This document shows, piece after piece, positions 1 through 11,285 of a stretch of DNA of 64,000 nucleotides (within the stretch, counting starts at the first letter, position 1; the number at the start of each line of letters is the position of its first letter). The notes under the pieces are model-generated. The model had not been told where the DNA came from. It saw only the letters and a list, made by a program, of their open reading frames with translations, and searched no databases. Origin of the DNA: Paracyclopina nana (taxonomy: Eukaryota; Arthropoda; Copepoda; Cyclopoida; Cyclopettidae); the NCBI GenBank assembly GCA_019096065.1, contig JAGUCH010000001.1, forward strand, positions 12,090,001-12,154,000. The letters run 5' to 3'. The position numbers and the translations under genes are program-made.

Positions 1-134
1 ATTGTGTTTGCTTCTGTTATTCATAGCTCATCTACCGTGCAATCAGTCTGAACATCTGGAAAGTTGACAACATGAAAGGAAAATAATCTGGAGCAAAATC
101 ATTCGCAAAAGAAAATCTCTATAGCGGAACTGCG

Positions 135-152
135 CTGCTGCTGCTGCTGCTG
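135..152. repeat. (CTG)n microsatellite
   Basis: Six CTG units just downstream of SoxC-B exon 5. It lies outside the assigned coding sequence, in putative intron or 3' sequence. Confidence 0.85.
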
Positions 153-211
153 CAGCCATCTCATTGCAATTTCACGAAGAAAATCGCTAGCAACTGATAT
201 GACAAAAGTAC

Positions 212-407
212 CAAATCTGGAGCCATCATGGGCAAGAGGTCGGTGAGGCTGTCGAGGTCAGCCAGGCTGCTGCCAATGCCATCCTCGTCATTTTCCGAAG
301 GCGTCGTCGAGCTGACCACTGTGTTGCTCCTGGATGAGGCTGGCGAGGCAGTCGTTGGCTGGTGATGACTCTGTAGATTGTAATTCTGCTGCGGCTGCAA
401 GTAATAC
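212..407 (-). CDS. SoxC: SoxC-B, coding exon 5 (partial gene; acidic LADL motif)
   Basis: This exon covers residues 312-377. The acceptor is TTCTTTTAG, and a candidate phase-0 donor TTG|GTACTT lies at 212/211. The sequence runs from a Gln/Asn/Ser-rich part into SSLADLDSLTDLLPM (residues 358-372). That matches NLADLESITDFLGM in the last exon of the plus-strand paralogue and confirms the exon and frame. The paralogue continues for some 85 residues to a C-terminal activation motif. Nothing like it occurs here between 1 and 211. Either the last exon(s) lie beyond the left edge, which I favour, or the donor is unused and the protein stops at 161-163 after 17 unrelated residues. The right border is firm; the left border is inferred. 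Confidence 0.72.
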
Positions 408-746
408 CTAAAAGAAGTGGGCATCTCATAGTTGATTAATTGCGCTACAACGGAAAGCTTCGGCATTAAGTTGATCTAGCCACAAAGAATGGCAGCGTAC
501 AATGATGCTTAATAATTAATGGCTGCGAAGTAGTTTTGTTGCCCTTTTCAAAAATGTTGGCACTAGTGTACTTTTACTACATTCACTATTTGAAATACCA
601 CATATAAAACGGCGTGTCATAAATAATTCAAAAACTGATGTGATGCAAATACAGCGCAGCAGATCGAATAGGTTTCGTGGGTGATCTGACTATTTGTGCT
701 GCCACTCTTTGTGCTTAGTAGCAATTTGAGGAGCATGAAAGTGAAC

Positions 747-1095
747 CTGGAGTAATCCTCCATGAGCTGAGGCTGAGCTGGCTGTTGCCCAAGGTCTCTC
801 TTCGGCAAGTGACCCAAGTAGGTCCTCGTGGCCTCCTGGGCCTGAGGCAAGAGATATTGCTGAGACGACGACTGCTGAACATTGGTATGACCATACAGAG
901 AGCGTTTCGCAGTGCTTGAAGATAAGAACTCATCGTAGAGCGAGGCCTCGAATCCATTTGGGCACACCATGGTCGTGCTATCGGGGCTGGTGCAACTCGA
1001 GGGGCTGCCAGGCACCTTCGCGGGTGTAGAATAGCTTGTGCCAGAGGTCGAGGCAGTCAAAGCAGGAAATGCAGTCACTTTGGCCACCAGTTGAA
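747..1095 (-). CDS. SoxC: SoxC-B, coding exon 4 (low-complexity middle region)
   Basis: An exon of 349 bases (residues 196 to 311, plus two bases). The acceptor is TTCTTCTCCAG and the donor CTCCAG|GTTCAC, phase 2. The product is Ser/Thr/Pro/Gln-rich and probably disordered, as is usual C-terminal to the box in SoxC proteins. It starts QLVAKVTAFP, weakly like QVLPTSP at the start of exon 3 in the plus-strand paralogue. It contains a Gln/Pro-rich patch near its end. Joining 747 to 407 restores an AGG codon and gives MEDYSRYYLQP. Without splicing the frame runs on to a stop at 617-619. The 3' intron (339 bp) has no counterpart in the paralogue. The donor is acceptable but not strong, so the 3' border is less certain than the frame. 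Confidence 0.8.
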
Positions 1096-1283
1096 CTGGA
1101 GAAGAAAGGAGAATTCAGGGCCTATATGCTATATGGTTTTTAATAAGCAGCCAGAATATGGCCTCAAAGTGGAGAAGGAGGACGGTGCTCTTTGGAAGCA
1201 AAAGTGCACCTCTCCTCAGAGCTATGGCAAGAAAGCCCTTTGATCTCGCGAAAAGTAATTGGCGAAATTCCCGAGGACTTTAC

Positions 1284-1536
1284 CAGGCTGAGGTTGTTGC
1301 TGGAGTGGTGGAGGCTGCTGCCTCAGGGGGGCCATGGAGGCGCGGCCCTGCCTCAGTGAGGCCAGCAAAAGCTTGGTTTTTCGCGGCCGCCGAGGCGCTG
1401 CCGGGTTAGCCCGAGGGGTTCGGGCTCGGGGCTTGCGTGGTGCGTCGGGGTTGGCCGGTCGACGGCCTCGTGGTTTGTGGCCTCGTTCGTGGGGCTTGAG
1501 CTTTTTTCGAGGCTTGTACTTGTAGTCGGGATACTC
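1284..1536 (-). CDS. SoxC: SoxC-B, coding exon 3 (end of HMG box, basic Pro/Arg-rich linker)
   Basis: This exon has 84 codons plus one base (residues 112-195, phase 1 donor CTG|GTAAAG). The acceptor is TTCTGTTGTAG. It opens with [12 protein letters not shown], which completes the HMG box and its nuclear-localisation-like basic tail. About 45 residues follow that are dominated by Arg, Pro, Ala and Lys (KPRGRRPANP, RKPRARTPRANP, RRPRKTK), then a Gln/Pro-rich end. The linker in the plus-strand paralogue is Ala/Pro/Ser/Lys-rich and much less arginine-rich, so this part has diverged. The 3' intron is phase 1, as is the matching intron of the paralogue, which supports homology. Intron 2 upstream is 248 bp. 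Confidence 0.88.
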
Positions 1537-1784
1537 CTACAACAGAATACATTTGGTTGCTTTATTTCCCGGCCATACAGATCGTCCCACAGGCATTGAA
1601 GCAAACAACGATCGTTTACTATGAAAGACCGAGCTAAGCCTACTCAGCGAGTGCATGGCACCAATCATAATGCCTTATACAGTGTCTTAGAAATATGGAA
1701 TAGATTTATCTAAATACTAATTATATTACTCAGAAACGGGAAGGGCAATCTGTATATGCTGTAGCTGGTGCGGTCAGTAAATAC

Positions 1785-1997
1785 CTTTTGATGAAGCAGT
1801 CTTAGCCTCTCAGCCTCGTCAATATAGGGTTGCCTGGCCTCCTCGTCGAGCAGCTTCCACCGTCGGCCGAGCTCCTTGGAAATTTCTGCATTGTGCTTGT
1901 CCGGATTGTGCTCCACAATTTTCCTTCTCTCGAGCTGCGACCAAACCATAAAGGCATTCATCGGCCTCTTGATATGATTGACTGGATGTTTTTTTGT
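1785..1997 (-). CDS. SoxC: SoxC-B, coding exon 2 (HMG box)
   Basis: A 71-codon exon (residues 41-111) carrying most of the SOX HMG box. The acceptor is a pyrimidine-rich run ending in TTGCAG and the donor is AAG|GTATTT, phase 0. The SOX signature RPMNAFMVW is present, including the Phe-Met wedge that intercalates in the DNA minor groove. [16 protein letters not shown] and [11 protein letters not shown] follow, as in group C SOX proteins. No box residue appears damaged. In the plus-strand paralogue [12 protein letters not shown] is uninterrupted, whereas here an intron splits it after HQK. The protein should bind WWCAAWG-type sites in the nucleus and bend DNA, as known for the family. The reading continues at 1536. 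Confidence 0.96.
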
Positions 1998-4900
1998 CTG
2001 CAAGGCAAAATAATTTTTCAGAATCATGTTGTCATTTCCGACCTAATCAGTCATTTGTGCTGCCAAAACTTGTGATTATTCGAATATCCTCTTTTGCAAA
2101 CGTTGCGGCGCAGCTGCGCTATATGATTAAATTTTCATGAGGAAACTGCCTCGAAACTTTTGTAATGATCGCCATGATTATCTTGGTCGCACTTTAGGTG
2201 CACTTTCCCTCTTGGAAAAATCGAGAACATCAGGGCCGATCTACAACGTTAGAATTGAGACCACTGCACTGGTAGGAAAGATACTTTTTTAATGCCCTCA
2301 TTAAGTCACCGAGGGACGAAGCAATAATATTCATGGGCATTACTTTTCCAATGTTGTAGGAAAAATATTTCACTGTGGACCAGTCTCTGCACAGCTTGTA
2401 CCCGATACATCACAGAGTGGATGAAGGTGGTACATTTTTTAAGGAAGAATTGAAATTTCATATTTTATTTTAAATTCCACCATTACTTCACATCTAGCAG
2501 CCTATGGTATGCGGGTAATGGCGCGGCGCGTCACGCCTTACCGACACGGCTGATTATGCTTAGCCACCCTTTTAGGTTCAATATGTGAAAAAGTACTCTA
2601 CTTAACGAAGCGAGCATGAACTATTCAATATTTGAGAAAAAGTTTCGAGCTGCCAAATTACCCCAGGGTGCCTTGGGTCAAAGTCTGTGAGTTGTTTCAA
2701 CGAGGTCAATGCACACTTGCAATCGTTTTCCACGAATCCCAGACTAGGCTAACAACAATTCTCTGGCAAAAACCTTCTCATCATCATCATAGTAGTAGAC
2801 TTAGTCCAACCCTTGACATGCAAAAGATTGGTGTTGCTTAGGTCAATTGCCATCATCTTTCTAAGTTGCATGACGATCTCTAAACTTTAACTGGAGTACG
2901 TGAAGGATAAGTGCATAATTAATTTGACTCCTTTAAATATTGGACATGCGTGACATCTGATATTTTATGGCTAGCTGTACTGACTTATGGTTCTGGGATC
3001 GATCCGGTTGTATTCGGTTCCGATAAGCGTTATGGCATAGTACGGAAAGTTTACGTCATCATCATGAGAAGCAATGCGCATTTGGACACGATTTTGCTTT
3101 TTCAAGTTTGGCTGCAAATTCTAAAAAGGTTGGCTAACAGTAAGCAGCTTATTCTCTAACAATATTTACTTTAAGATTTGCAATTTGATAAGAATAAAAA
3201 AGCCCTACTAATGCTCTATTTAGGCAAGAGACTCACGAGCTCCCAATATGTCACAAGTGGCTTTTAGGTAATAAGTCATAACGATGACAGTTATCACCAA
3301 AAGGTGTTTAAAAATCCTCTATAGAAGCTATCGTTGTGTACGAATGTGCTCACGTCACATGCGAATGTATTTACGCTGCAAGTTCTGAGAACTTTCACGA
3401 AAATAGCTATAGTTGTTGAATTAGATCGTGCTGTTTATAAGCTTACTGATTAGTGTGTACAACAATGGTTGAAAATGACGTCAGACAATAGTAGCTTTTG
3501 CTTGGCTGAATTTCGATCAAAATTCCAACTTGGCAGTGGAGAAGCTGGCAATGATAAAACAACACGACGACGACGGCGGCGGAAATGCCATTCTCTCTCA
3601 AACTTTAAAATATATAAGTTGGAAAACAAACCAATTATCTTTCACAAGCACACTGAAACACCAAGCAAAAGTGGGGCGAAAACTAAGCCAGTCAGCTGAG
3701 TCGTTAGCTCACAAAAAAGTGACCGGCGCGCTGAAGACCCGCGCATGCGCACAGCCTAGCAACAAGAAGCCCACTAGGCTTATGTATGTGATGCGAGGAA
3801 ATAAAGCAGTGGTGGCTCAGCTGTAGTAGTGCTCTTCTTTAGTGGCTCAATTATGAGATCTATTTTGGACGTGAGATGACTCGAAAAAGAGGAACTTTAT
3901 CAGGGACCGTGGCTCAATAGATCTGTCGTCTTCGCCTTTCTCGTCCTAGAATCGTGATTATCTGTGTTGGCTGGGATGGACAGACAGTATAGTTGGCAAC
4001 CTAGATTGGCCTTGGATGGCCACCAGAATTGTGTTGCAAATCTGCCAAAGAGGTATCTTTGCTGAAGACTTAATGGCCGCAAACCACTCTTGTAAATCTC
4101 AGGATAGAAGCATTATTGCGGCACTTCTTCTTCTTGGTCCGCCAATTTCTTCTTCGCCACCTCCAAGCTGCTCCGGGCAATTTTTCTGGCTCGGCCAACT
4201 TTTTTCACCAACAACTCGGTTTGTTTGTTATGATGATGAAGAAGTCATAATAGCAATTGCCATCCATAAAGATCTTTTCGCTATGGTTCAATAACTCGGA
4301 TTATTTTAGGGTGGTGTTATTGATGGAGGAACTAAAATGCAGTTTTTGCTTCACTTTGCTTAATGATGTACTGCTAATGGTCGAATCACATCTGAAATTG
4401 TGCTTTTTGCTTCAAAATTAATTAGGCACTATTTTTGACAGCATATTTCAGAATTAGAGAGAAGCACTTGGATTCAGTCAGATGAGCCAATTATTATGCA
4501 CGATTTTTGCAGTCAGCTGGTGGCACGCCTCTCAAGAGCCATCTAGCTGTAAAGTTTGCAAAATGGAGCGCATACGAAGCAGTTGTATGTAGTAATAGGA
4601 AAAGTTGCTACGGCCAGCAAATAAGGTTACGTAGATCAAGGACGTGAACACATCAATTACTGGAACATAAAGAGGGGCCATAATTTCAAACTTTGCTAAA
4701 CTCGACTTGAGGATAATTATTGCTGAGAGGAAACGAATTGCTGGAGCTGCGTAAAAGGGGTCTTTGCTTGTTTGGAGACCTAAAAAATCGCACTACGAAA
4801 TGTCTTCTTTGTTGGCTTCGCGTTTTTTGCTCCTCTCGAGCTAAAAATGCGGTTTTGCACTTATCAAAAACCTATATAGGCAGTCACTCTAGGGATTTCA

Positions 4901-6042
4901 TCGAGGAGACCGTTAGAAAAAAGGCATTTTTCTGCACTAGTCCTCCATAAGCGGCTTTATCAAAGATGTTCTAATCAAGGCTCCATTCCATCCCATGTTG
5001 CACTTGTCAATCCAGAATCATGTGACATGGCTGTACATTTATATATATGTGCAGGCAGTATAGTACTGCTTGCTAGCTTTTCGACCTTGACGCTAATGTA
5101 GCCATAAATGGCAATTTAACTACCGCCACAAGAAGAAGAACAATGGTCGCTAAATAAGTTTTGTGGTTTTTGCCAAGAGGAAAACAAAGTAGTTGCTGCT
5201 ATGGAATAAATGCTGGAAAACTTTTACTGCTTCTGCTGCCATAACACACCACCAACTTTTTGGCCGAGATATCAAGTGAAATGCAATGATCTTCAACACA
5301 ACAACGTACGCGTCCATCCGATTTGGCATGATTTATGGTGGAAAAAGGTTGCATTTTGCGGTAATAAAGTTTCACATGTTGACAGGTCACGTAACTCCAC
5401 AACAAGCCATTGTTTAGGCTCAACTGCACTCAAGGGGGAGGAAAATAATTGAAATAATTCCACAGCAGTGGCAAAAAATGCCAGGCTCAGAAAAAGTTGA
5501 AAGTAAGATTAATGAGTGTGCATAATGTATTCAAAGCGAGCCCTATTTAATTCAGTTTCACGAGCTATTTGCGCGGAGGAATCGACGCGATGGAGCGCCA
5601 TCTTGTGACACAAATCTCAGCAGCAGGCCTGTGTACTGGTACCACTGTTATATGTGCTTTTCGAACAAATACTATAAAATCTGAATGTGCAGCTTTATGG
5701 GCCAAGTTTGGCCATTATGACAAGGAGAGGAAACTCGGCTGGTGTAGTCGTGTTTGTGATAAAGAACCGCCGCCTGCTTTGATGGCTTCGAAATTCAAGA
5801 GGTGACAGCAGATGGGAGAAGTGTTTTTTCCATATCAGTTTTTCCACTGAAGGCTCTGCTTGTTGGCGGTCTTTTTGGCGTGACGAGTAAAGAGATCAGC
5901 ATGTAAAGCAGCTTCTGTTGAAATTTGAAGACATTCAGACGTAACAATGAATGACACGATTTGAACAAGTCCCGAAAAAAAAAGTTGCTTACAGGCCATG
6001 TTTTTCAAACTCGCTAGACTCTCAGGCTCCTTGAAAACAGCT

Positions 6043-6079
6043 GTGAGTGTGTGTATACACACACACACATGTGTGTGTA
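6043..6079. repeat. (GT)n/(CA)n compound microsatellite
   Basis: Alternating GT then CA then GT blocks, partly self-complementary, within SoxC-B intron 1. Confidence 0.9.
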
Positions 6080-6966
6080 GTACATTTGCAGCAAGCGCAT
6101 AGTTCAGCTACGCACACGGACAGTCGTAGCTAGGCCTAGTTTTGCGTGCATAATCAGCTGTTACCACATATGACATTAAGTAAAAAAACACCTCTATCTC
6201 TCTTTAGCAACACACCTTTAATTTATATCACACACTGCACCTGCGCACAAGAAGGAAGCTCTAGTGCATTTTGGCATCGTTTAGCATGAGGAATGATAGC
6301 CTTAATACGCGCGCATTTTTAGCCTGATAACGCGCGCTGCTCCATTTTATCGACGGCATCTCAAATATTACTAATGGCAGTGGGAACAGGTTTAGCAAAA
6401 CATAGTACCATCATTAGGCCTCAAACTTTACTGCTCATCAACAGACGTGATCTCAATCTCAAGGCTCACCCGAGCATGAAGTTCTCAACCGACGACGACG
6501 ACGATGAAAAAAGGGAGTGTGCTATTGTAGTAGACCTAAATCTAGCTGTTTTCCAATGCAATTTCAGAGCTCAGTCGTAACGTATCGGCAAACGTACAAA
6601 GGCTGCTGTTGCAACAACAATATGCCTTATCTTGCAGCCAGCTGATGACGGAATGTATTTTTCTATTGAAAATATGCCAATAAAAATGAAGTACATTCTC
6701 CTGCAAGTGGGAGCGTAGTCTCCATATACATTTCCTCGTACAAGGAGATGCATATAGTAGTACCCTTTGCAGTTTTGTGGTGGTAACCTTAGACTAAGTT
6801 TCGGTGATATTTCAAGGAAAAAGGTCAATCCAAAAGACCTTTATAAATCACAGAAAAATTCTCTCGGAGAATTACCTTAACAGCAAGCTGCTGCTATGTG
6901 TCTAAACTGGAAATATTCCTTCAATCAATGTCAGTATGATTCTCAGCACTTAAAGCGCTCGTGCTT

Positions 6967-6979
6967 GCGCGCGCGCGCG
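6967..6979. repeat. (GC)n tract
   Basis: Six and a half alternating GC units in SoxC-B intron 1; a possible Z-DNA-forming tract. Confidence 0.85.
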
Positions 6980-9900
6980 GGAACCCATGACTGATTGATC
7001 CAAGTCAAGGCTTTAAAAATAATCATGTAGGCCGCGATGATTGACTCAGCATGAGAAAATTTTCCTGACAAATAAAGCTCATGTTGGACATGGACCGTAC
7101 AATTGCCCGCAGACCACAAACTTTCTAGATCACTTTCACACGAGAAGAATTGATGCTCATATTTTGGCCCATTGGCTGTGTCAGAAGATTGATTCCACTC
7201 TGAGATAATGAGCCAATTAGCCGAGTTCTAATCGTGAGCGAAAGAAGCAGTGTAGAGGTAATATGACCATTGGAAACGACCTGTCAGATTTCTCTTACAC
7301 AAGTCGAAATAACTCATTTGTCTTTCCTACATAGCTGCTGCGGCTGCGGACGAGAAATCTGACACCGACGTGATACTCAAAATAGCCAGTTCTCACACTA
7401 CTACAAGAAGTAGGTCGTTGACATGGCGATTATCAACTGTTAGGACAGCAATCTCTTACCCATCTGAAATACTTAAGTAGATTTTCACATTAGAAAATAA
7501 AAGGAAGCGTGTGGAGTACACATATCAAGAATCGAGCTCCTGGCAGCCATAGGCCTTCTTAGAGAGACTGCACATCGAAGATAGAGGCCTAATTGGGCCT
7601 TGCAAGACTTGATGTAGTAATACGTATCAGAGGCGCGCAAGAAATGCAGTAATACGTAATGATATTTAATATCTGAGAAGCCATTAAAACAAAGCTGAAT
7701 TTTTTCAATTCTGGCTAACACACTTTCCAATGAACTGCAATCATGGGAGCAGGCAGCGCAATTGCAACTCAGTGGGTAGGTAGCAGCAGCATCAGAAAAT
7801 GCATCAGAATGCATGAGAGATCGGCTAGCATTGAGAAAAAGTCCAATTTGATCATCACGAGGCCGGGGCAAGTTTTTTATCTCCAGCCAGCAAAAGAGAA
7901 TGTATGAGGATAAAGGAGGCTTATTGTTCCTCAAGATGAAATTCCAGATGCAATTTGCATTCAGCAGCAGCAGCAAAAATTGCCCAAGACATTATTACAG
8001 AAACTATTGCACTGCCTACTTGATTAAATTACCCGCGAGGCAGAGGGACAGAAAATTAAACCGCGCTCGTTTTTCGGCGTGCCGAGCGAATTTGCAGTAT
8101 GTACGACATGCATAACCGTTTTTTTCCTGCTGCTTGATTGACGAGAGTAGTAATCAGGTTTTATCGTTCAGAACTGGCTTTTCAACATGTTCAATATGAT
8201 TTTGTTGGCCCTCCCTCCACTCAGTATGGCATAAAGTAAAGTATTCGTCGTCGTGACCTTTTTTGCGCATAAACCATGATTCATGTTACGAGGTACAGAG
8301 TAGTACTATTCATATGTTTTAACGCGACACACAGAATAAAACTTTCTTCCCTCCCCAGTTTTCGCGACTCTGCGGGGATTCTATAGAGAAATTGAAATTC
8401 ATAACCCCAATATGGCAATTCATTGTTATTGCAAAATACCAAGGTCTTGCAGGGAGGGTGATCATCTACTTTCTACAAAATGTGCGGCGGCGCGAAGCTG
8501 CGTAATTTGACATTTCTTTTTCGGTGAGATTTCACACTAAGCCATTATTTTTAGAAGAACAAATGCGCTGCTGCTGCTGCTAGAAGGGTGGAATGAGTTA
8601 TGGCAAGATTTATGAAATGAAAGGTTTGTATTTGTGCTATGGCTCAATATTCTCCTTGGGAAGATCTAAAATTATATGGTTTGTGTTGCTGCTGCTGCTG
8701 CAGAAGAAGCTACCAGATTTATTGGCGAGCAGCCATTATTCCCACACTACTACAGTGGCACAGCTATAGTATCATGGCGGTGGTACTCTACACTTTTATG
8801 CAGATCATCATCATTGTCAATTCCAAGAGCTTCCAGCCAAGGTCAAAAGGGTTTTTGCCATCACCTCCCGAATGAAGAGAGTTTTTGCACATTTTTTGCA
8901 CATTGATGATGGTTATAGGAGGCTGCTGCTGAGCTGTCCGCCCACAGTGGTCGTAGTTAACATTTCAAGGTAACCAAGTTCTTATATGAGTGCGACTACG
9001 ACTAATTTCATTATACAAAACAAATGAAGATCAAGAGCATCCATTCCAGTCTTGGATGGGAGTCGTGACAGGGACAAAATGGCTCCATATTTACAGAGGA
9101 CGAGGAGGACAATAAAAAGGCAAATTGTCCTCTGTCCCAAGAGCTATTATTATTTTCCTCTGTTGAGCCTCTCTCCTCGGATGTTTCATACATTTACTAA
9201 ATTGGAGCTGAATTATTAAGCAGGCTGACAATCAAAAAAATGCACAGACAGCCAAGCCTTTAAAAGAGGGGAGCACCGGCTCAATTTCACAACCAAAAAA
9301 TACGTGTAAAATGGGCCGAAAAAGAGGGGAAAAGTTGAGCCAAGATATCCAGCTTTTTTCCCCTTTCTGCCCAAAAATAGAACAGAGCGAGAGAGTGAAA
9401 AAGTATTCATAGAATAATCGTAGTTACAGACAGTGCGCTTTTCTTCTTCGCATTTTCTCGCGAAAAAGCTGCATGTCACATCATCCAGAAAGATTGAACT
9501 GCGAGATAGCGTTCCTGTCTGGAAATTGGCCTCAAGATCAGTTTAAAATAGGGATGTGGTGGTGGATCCTATGCATTTCTTGCTTTCAAAAGTTCGCAGC
9601 AGCAGCAGCAGCAGACTTTACGACCGTTTTTCAAATACACTTTTTGCAGTCGTAGAAGTAGCGATACTACTCCGCCCTGTCGCAGCAGAGCGCAGCGCGC
9701 TGCTTGCTATGGCTGCCGCTGCTGGAAACATCATAAAATGCAGCGTAGTATATATACGATGGTCTTCTGAAATATGGTTGTTTATTCAAGGCAAAACTTG
9801 CAAGGAGGGAGAAAAAATGAAAGAAGGAAAGCCTCTTTCATTCCAGCCGCACATTTCCACGAACAAGTGTTGCTAGGCGCCAACATACGAGCTCTCTTCT

Positions 9901-10159
9901 ACGAGTAATTGAACACCTTTAGGCACTCGGTGACAGCATTGAAAACATGTAGCAGTTAGCAGTACAGCCATATATCATAAAGTACGGCGCGGATCGATAT
10001 CCCCTTCTTGGTTTATGCTCGCGTTCAGTAGCTTTCTCGTTCAGCCTTCTTTAGTCTAATTATCAATTAAGCCTTCACTCATGAATGCGAGTAGGGCATG
10101 CACTCCGCATGCAGTGCAGAGTTGGTTGACCTCGGCCGCAGACAGGAAAGCAGAAATTA

Positions 10160-10541
10160 GCTTGTTCTCATAAAACTCAGTAAGGCAGGCGGTAAGCAAA
10201 GCAAGGCACTTTGGAACCTAATATCTCAGTAAGTATTGAGCCGATTGGAACCAAAATTGGAGGAATTCATCAGGGCATGTCAAAGAATGTTCATGCAAAA
10301 TTTCATCCGGATCGGAGGTCTCTAAGGAGGTGGCTGATTTTTCTTCTTTGCTTAACTGATTTGCCTCACTTTCAGTAAGGCGGCCTTTGCGTCCTCCGAT
10401 CCGGATGAAAATCGGCATGAAGATTCTTCAATATGTCCTTATGAATTCCACCAAATTTGGTTCCAATCGGATGAGTAGATGCTGAGATATAAGCGCGCAA
10501 AGTGCCTTGCTTACCTTATAGAAATGTTTATGAGAACAAGC
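10160..10541. mobile_element. 382-bp foldback MITE with TA duplications (in SoxC-B intron 1)
   Basis: The ends are GCTTGTTCTCATAAA and its exact complement, flanked by TA at 10158-10159 and 10542-10543. Inside, long imperfect inverted arms (about 120 bp each, roughly 80% alike by eye) run from AAGCAAGGCACTTTG to CATCCGGATCGGAGG and back. Almost the whole element can fold on itself. There is no coding capacity. TA duplication and foldback structure suggest a Tc1/mariner-type non-autonomous element. Confidence 0.75.
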
Positions 10542-11270
10542 TATTGCAGTTGACAGCAATAATTCCGCGAATTCGCCCACTTTTTTGATATAATTTCCAA
10601 TTGGTTGACGTATCACGTAATATATATTACGTATTTTGGCCCCTGCCAGTATTGGAAGAAGGCGTGGCTCGTCTGCACGCGACTTTTTTCAAGAGGAGCC
10701 TTACTTGCGTGCCATTTCTATAAAAAAGAAGACTCCTCCAAGTCTTAGACCCATAATACTAAGCTTTGGCAAAATGATGAGGCCACTAGCTGCTGCAAAC
10801 TTTTCCCGACAGTGCATTGGCCCCCGTGACATAAAAAAGAAAGTAGTACTTGCTACAACTTTTTTTACTAGCTCTACTTTGATAAATCAATTTCGTCGTC
10901 GTCGTCGTACGTACGACGCACACCGCCAAATAAGTAGATGTAATCATACACTCTTTTTGCTGTTCGCTCACTCACTCGCTCGCTGCCGTTATCATTAGAA
11001 AACTACGATATTCCCAAAGTCATGGCTGAACACATGCATTTTTAATGAGAACCGTGTCACATGTTTGTTGACATTTATATTGGCGCGCTCAACAATGGCA
11101 GTGCGCGTAGCACTACAACAAGCTGTCAATGGCCTGAAATAACTCCGAGTTGGGGAGATGGCTGATAATCGGCTTAGCCGAAAGAATTGTAAGGAAGATT
11201 GACGATCGGCTATCATATGTAGGATCTGCTTGAACAATCAGGCCTAAGTTGCGAGTCAGCCAACTCAGCT

Positions 11271-11285
11271 GCGCGCGCGCGCGCG
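11271..11285. repeat. (GC)n tract
   Basis: Seven and a half GC units in SoxC-B intron 1, just before CTG triplet runs. Confidence 0.85.

Noticed and set aside
7485-7976. 163-codon minus-strand frame in SoxC-B intron 1
   Set aside because: Cysteine/leucine-rich with no domain, no splice context and no paralogue; best explained as chance.
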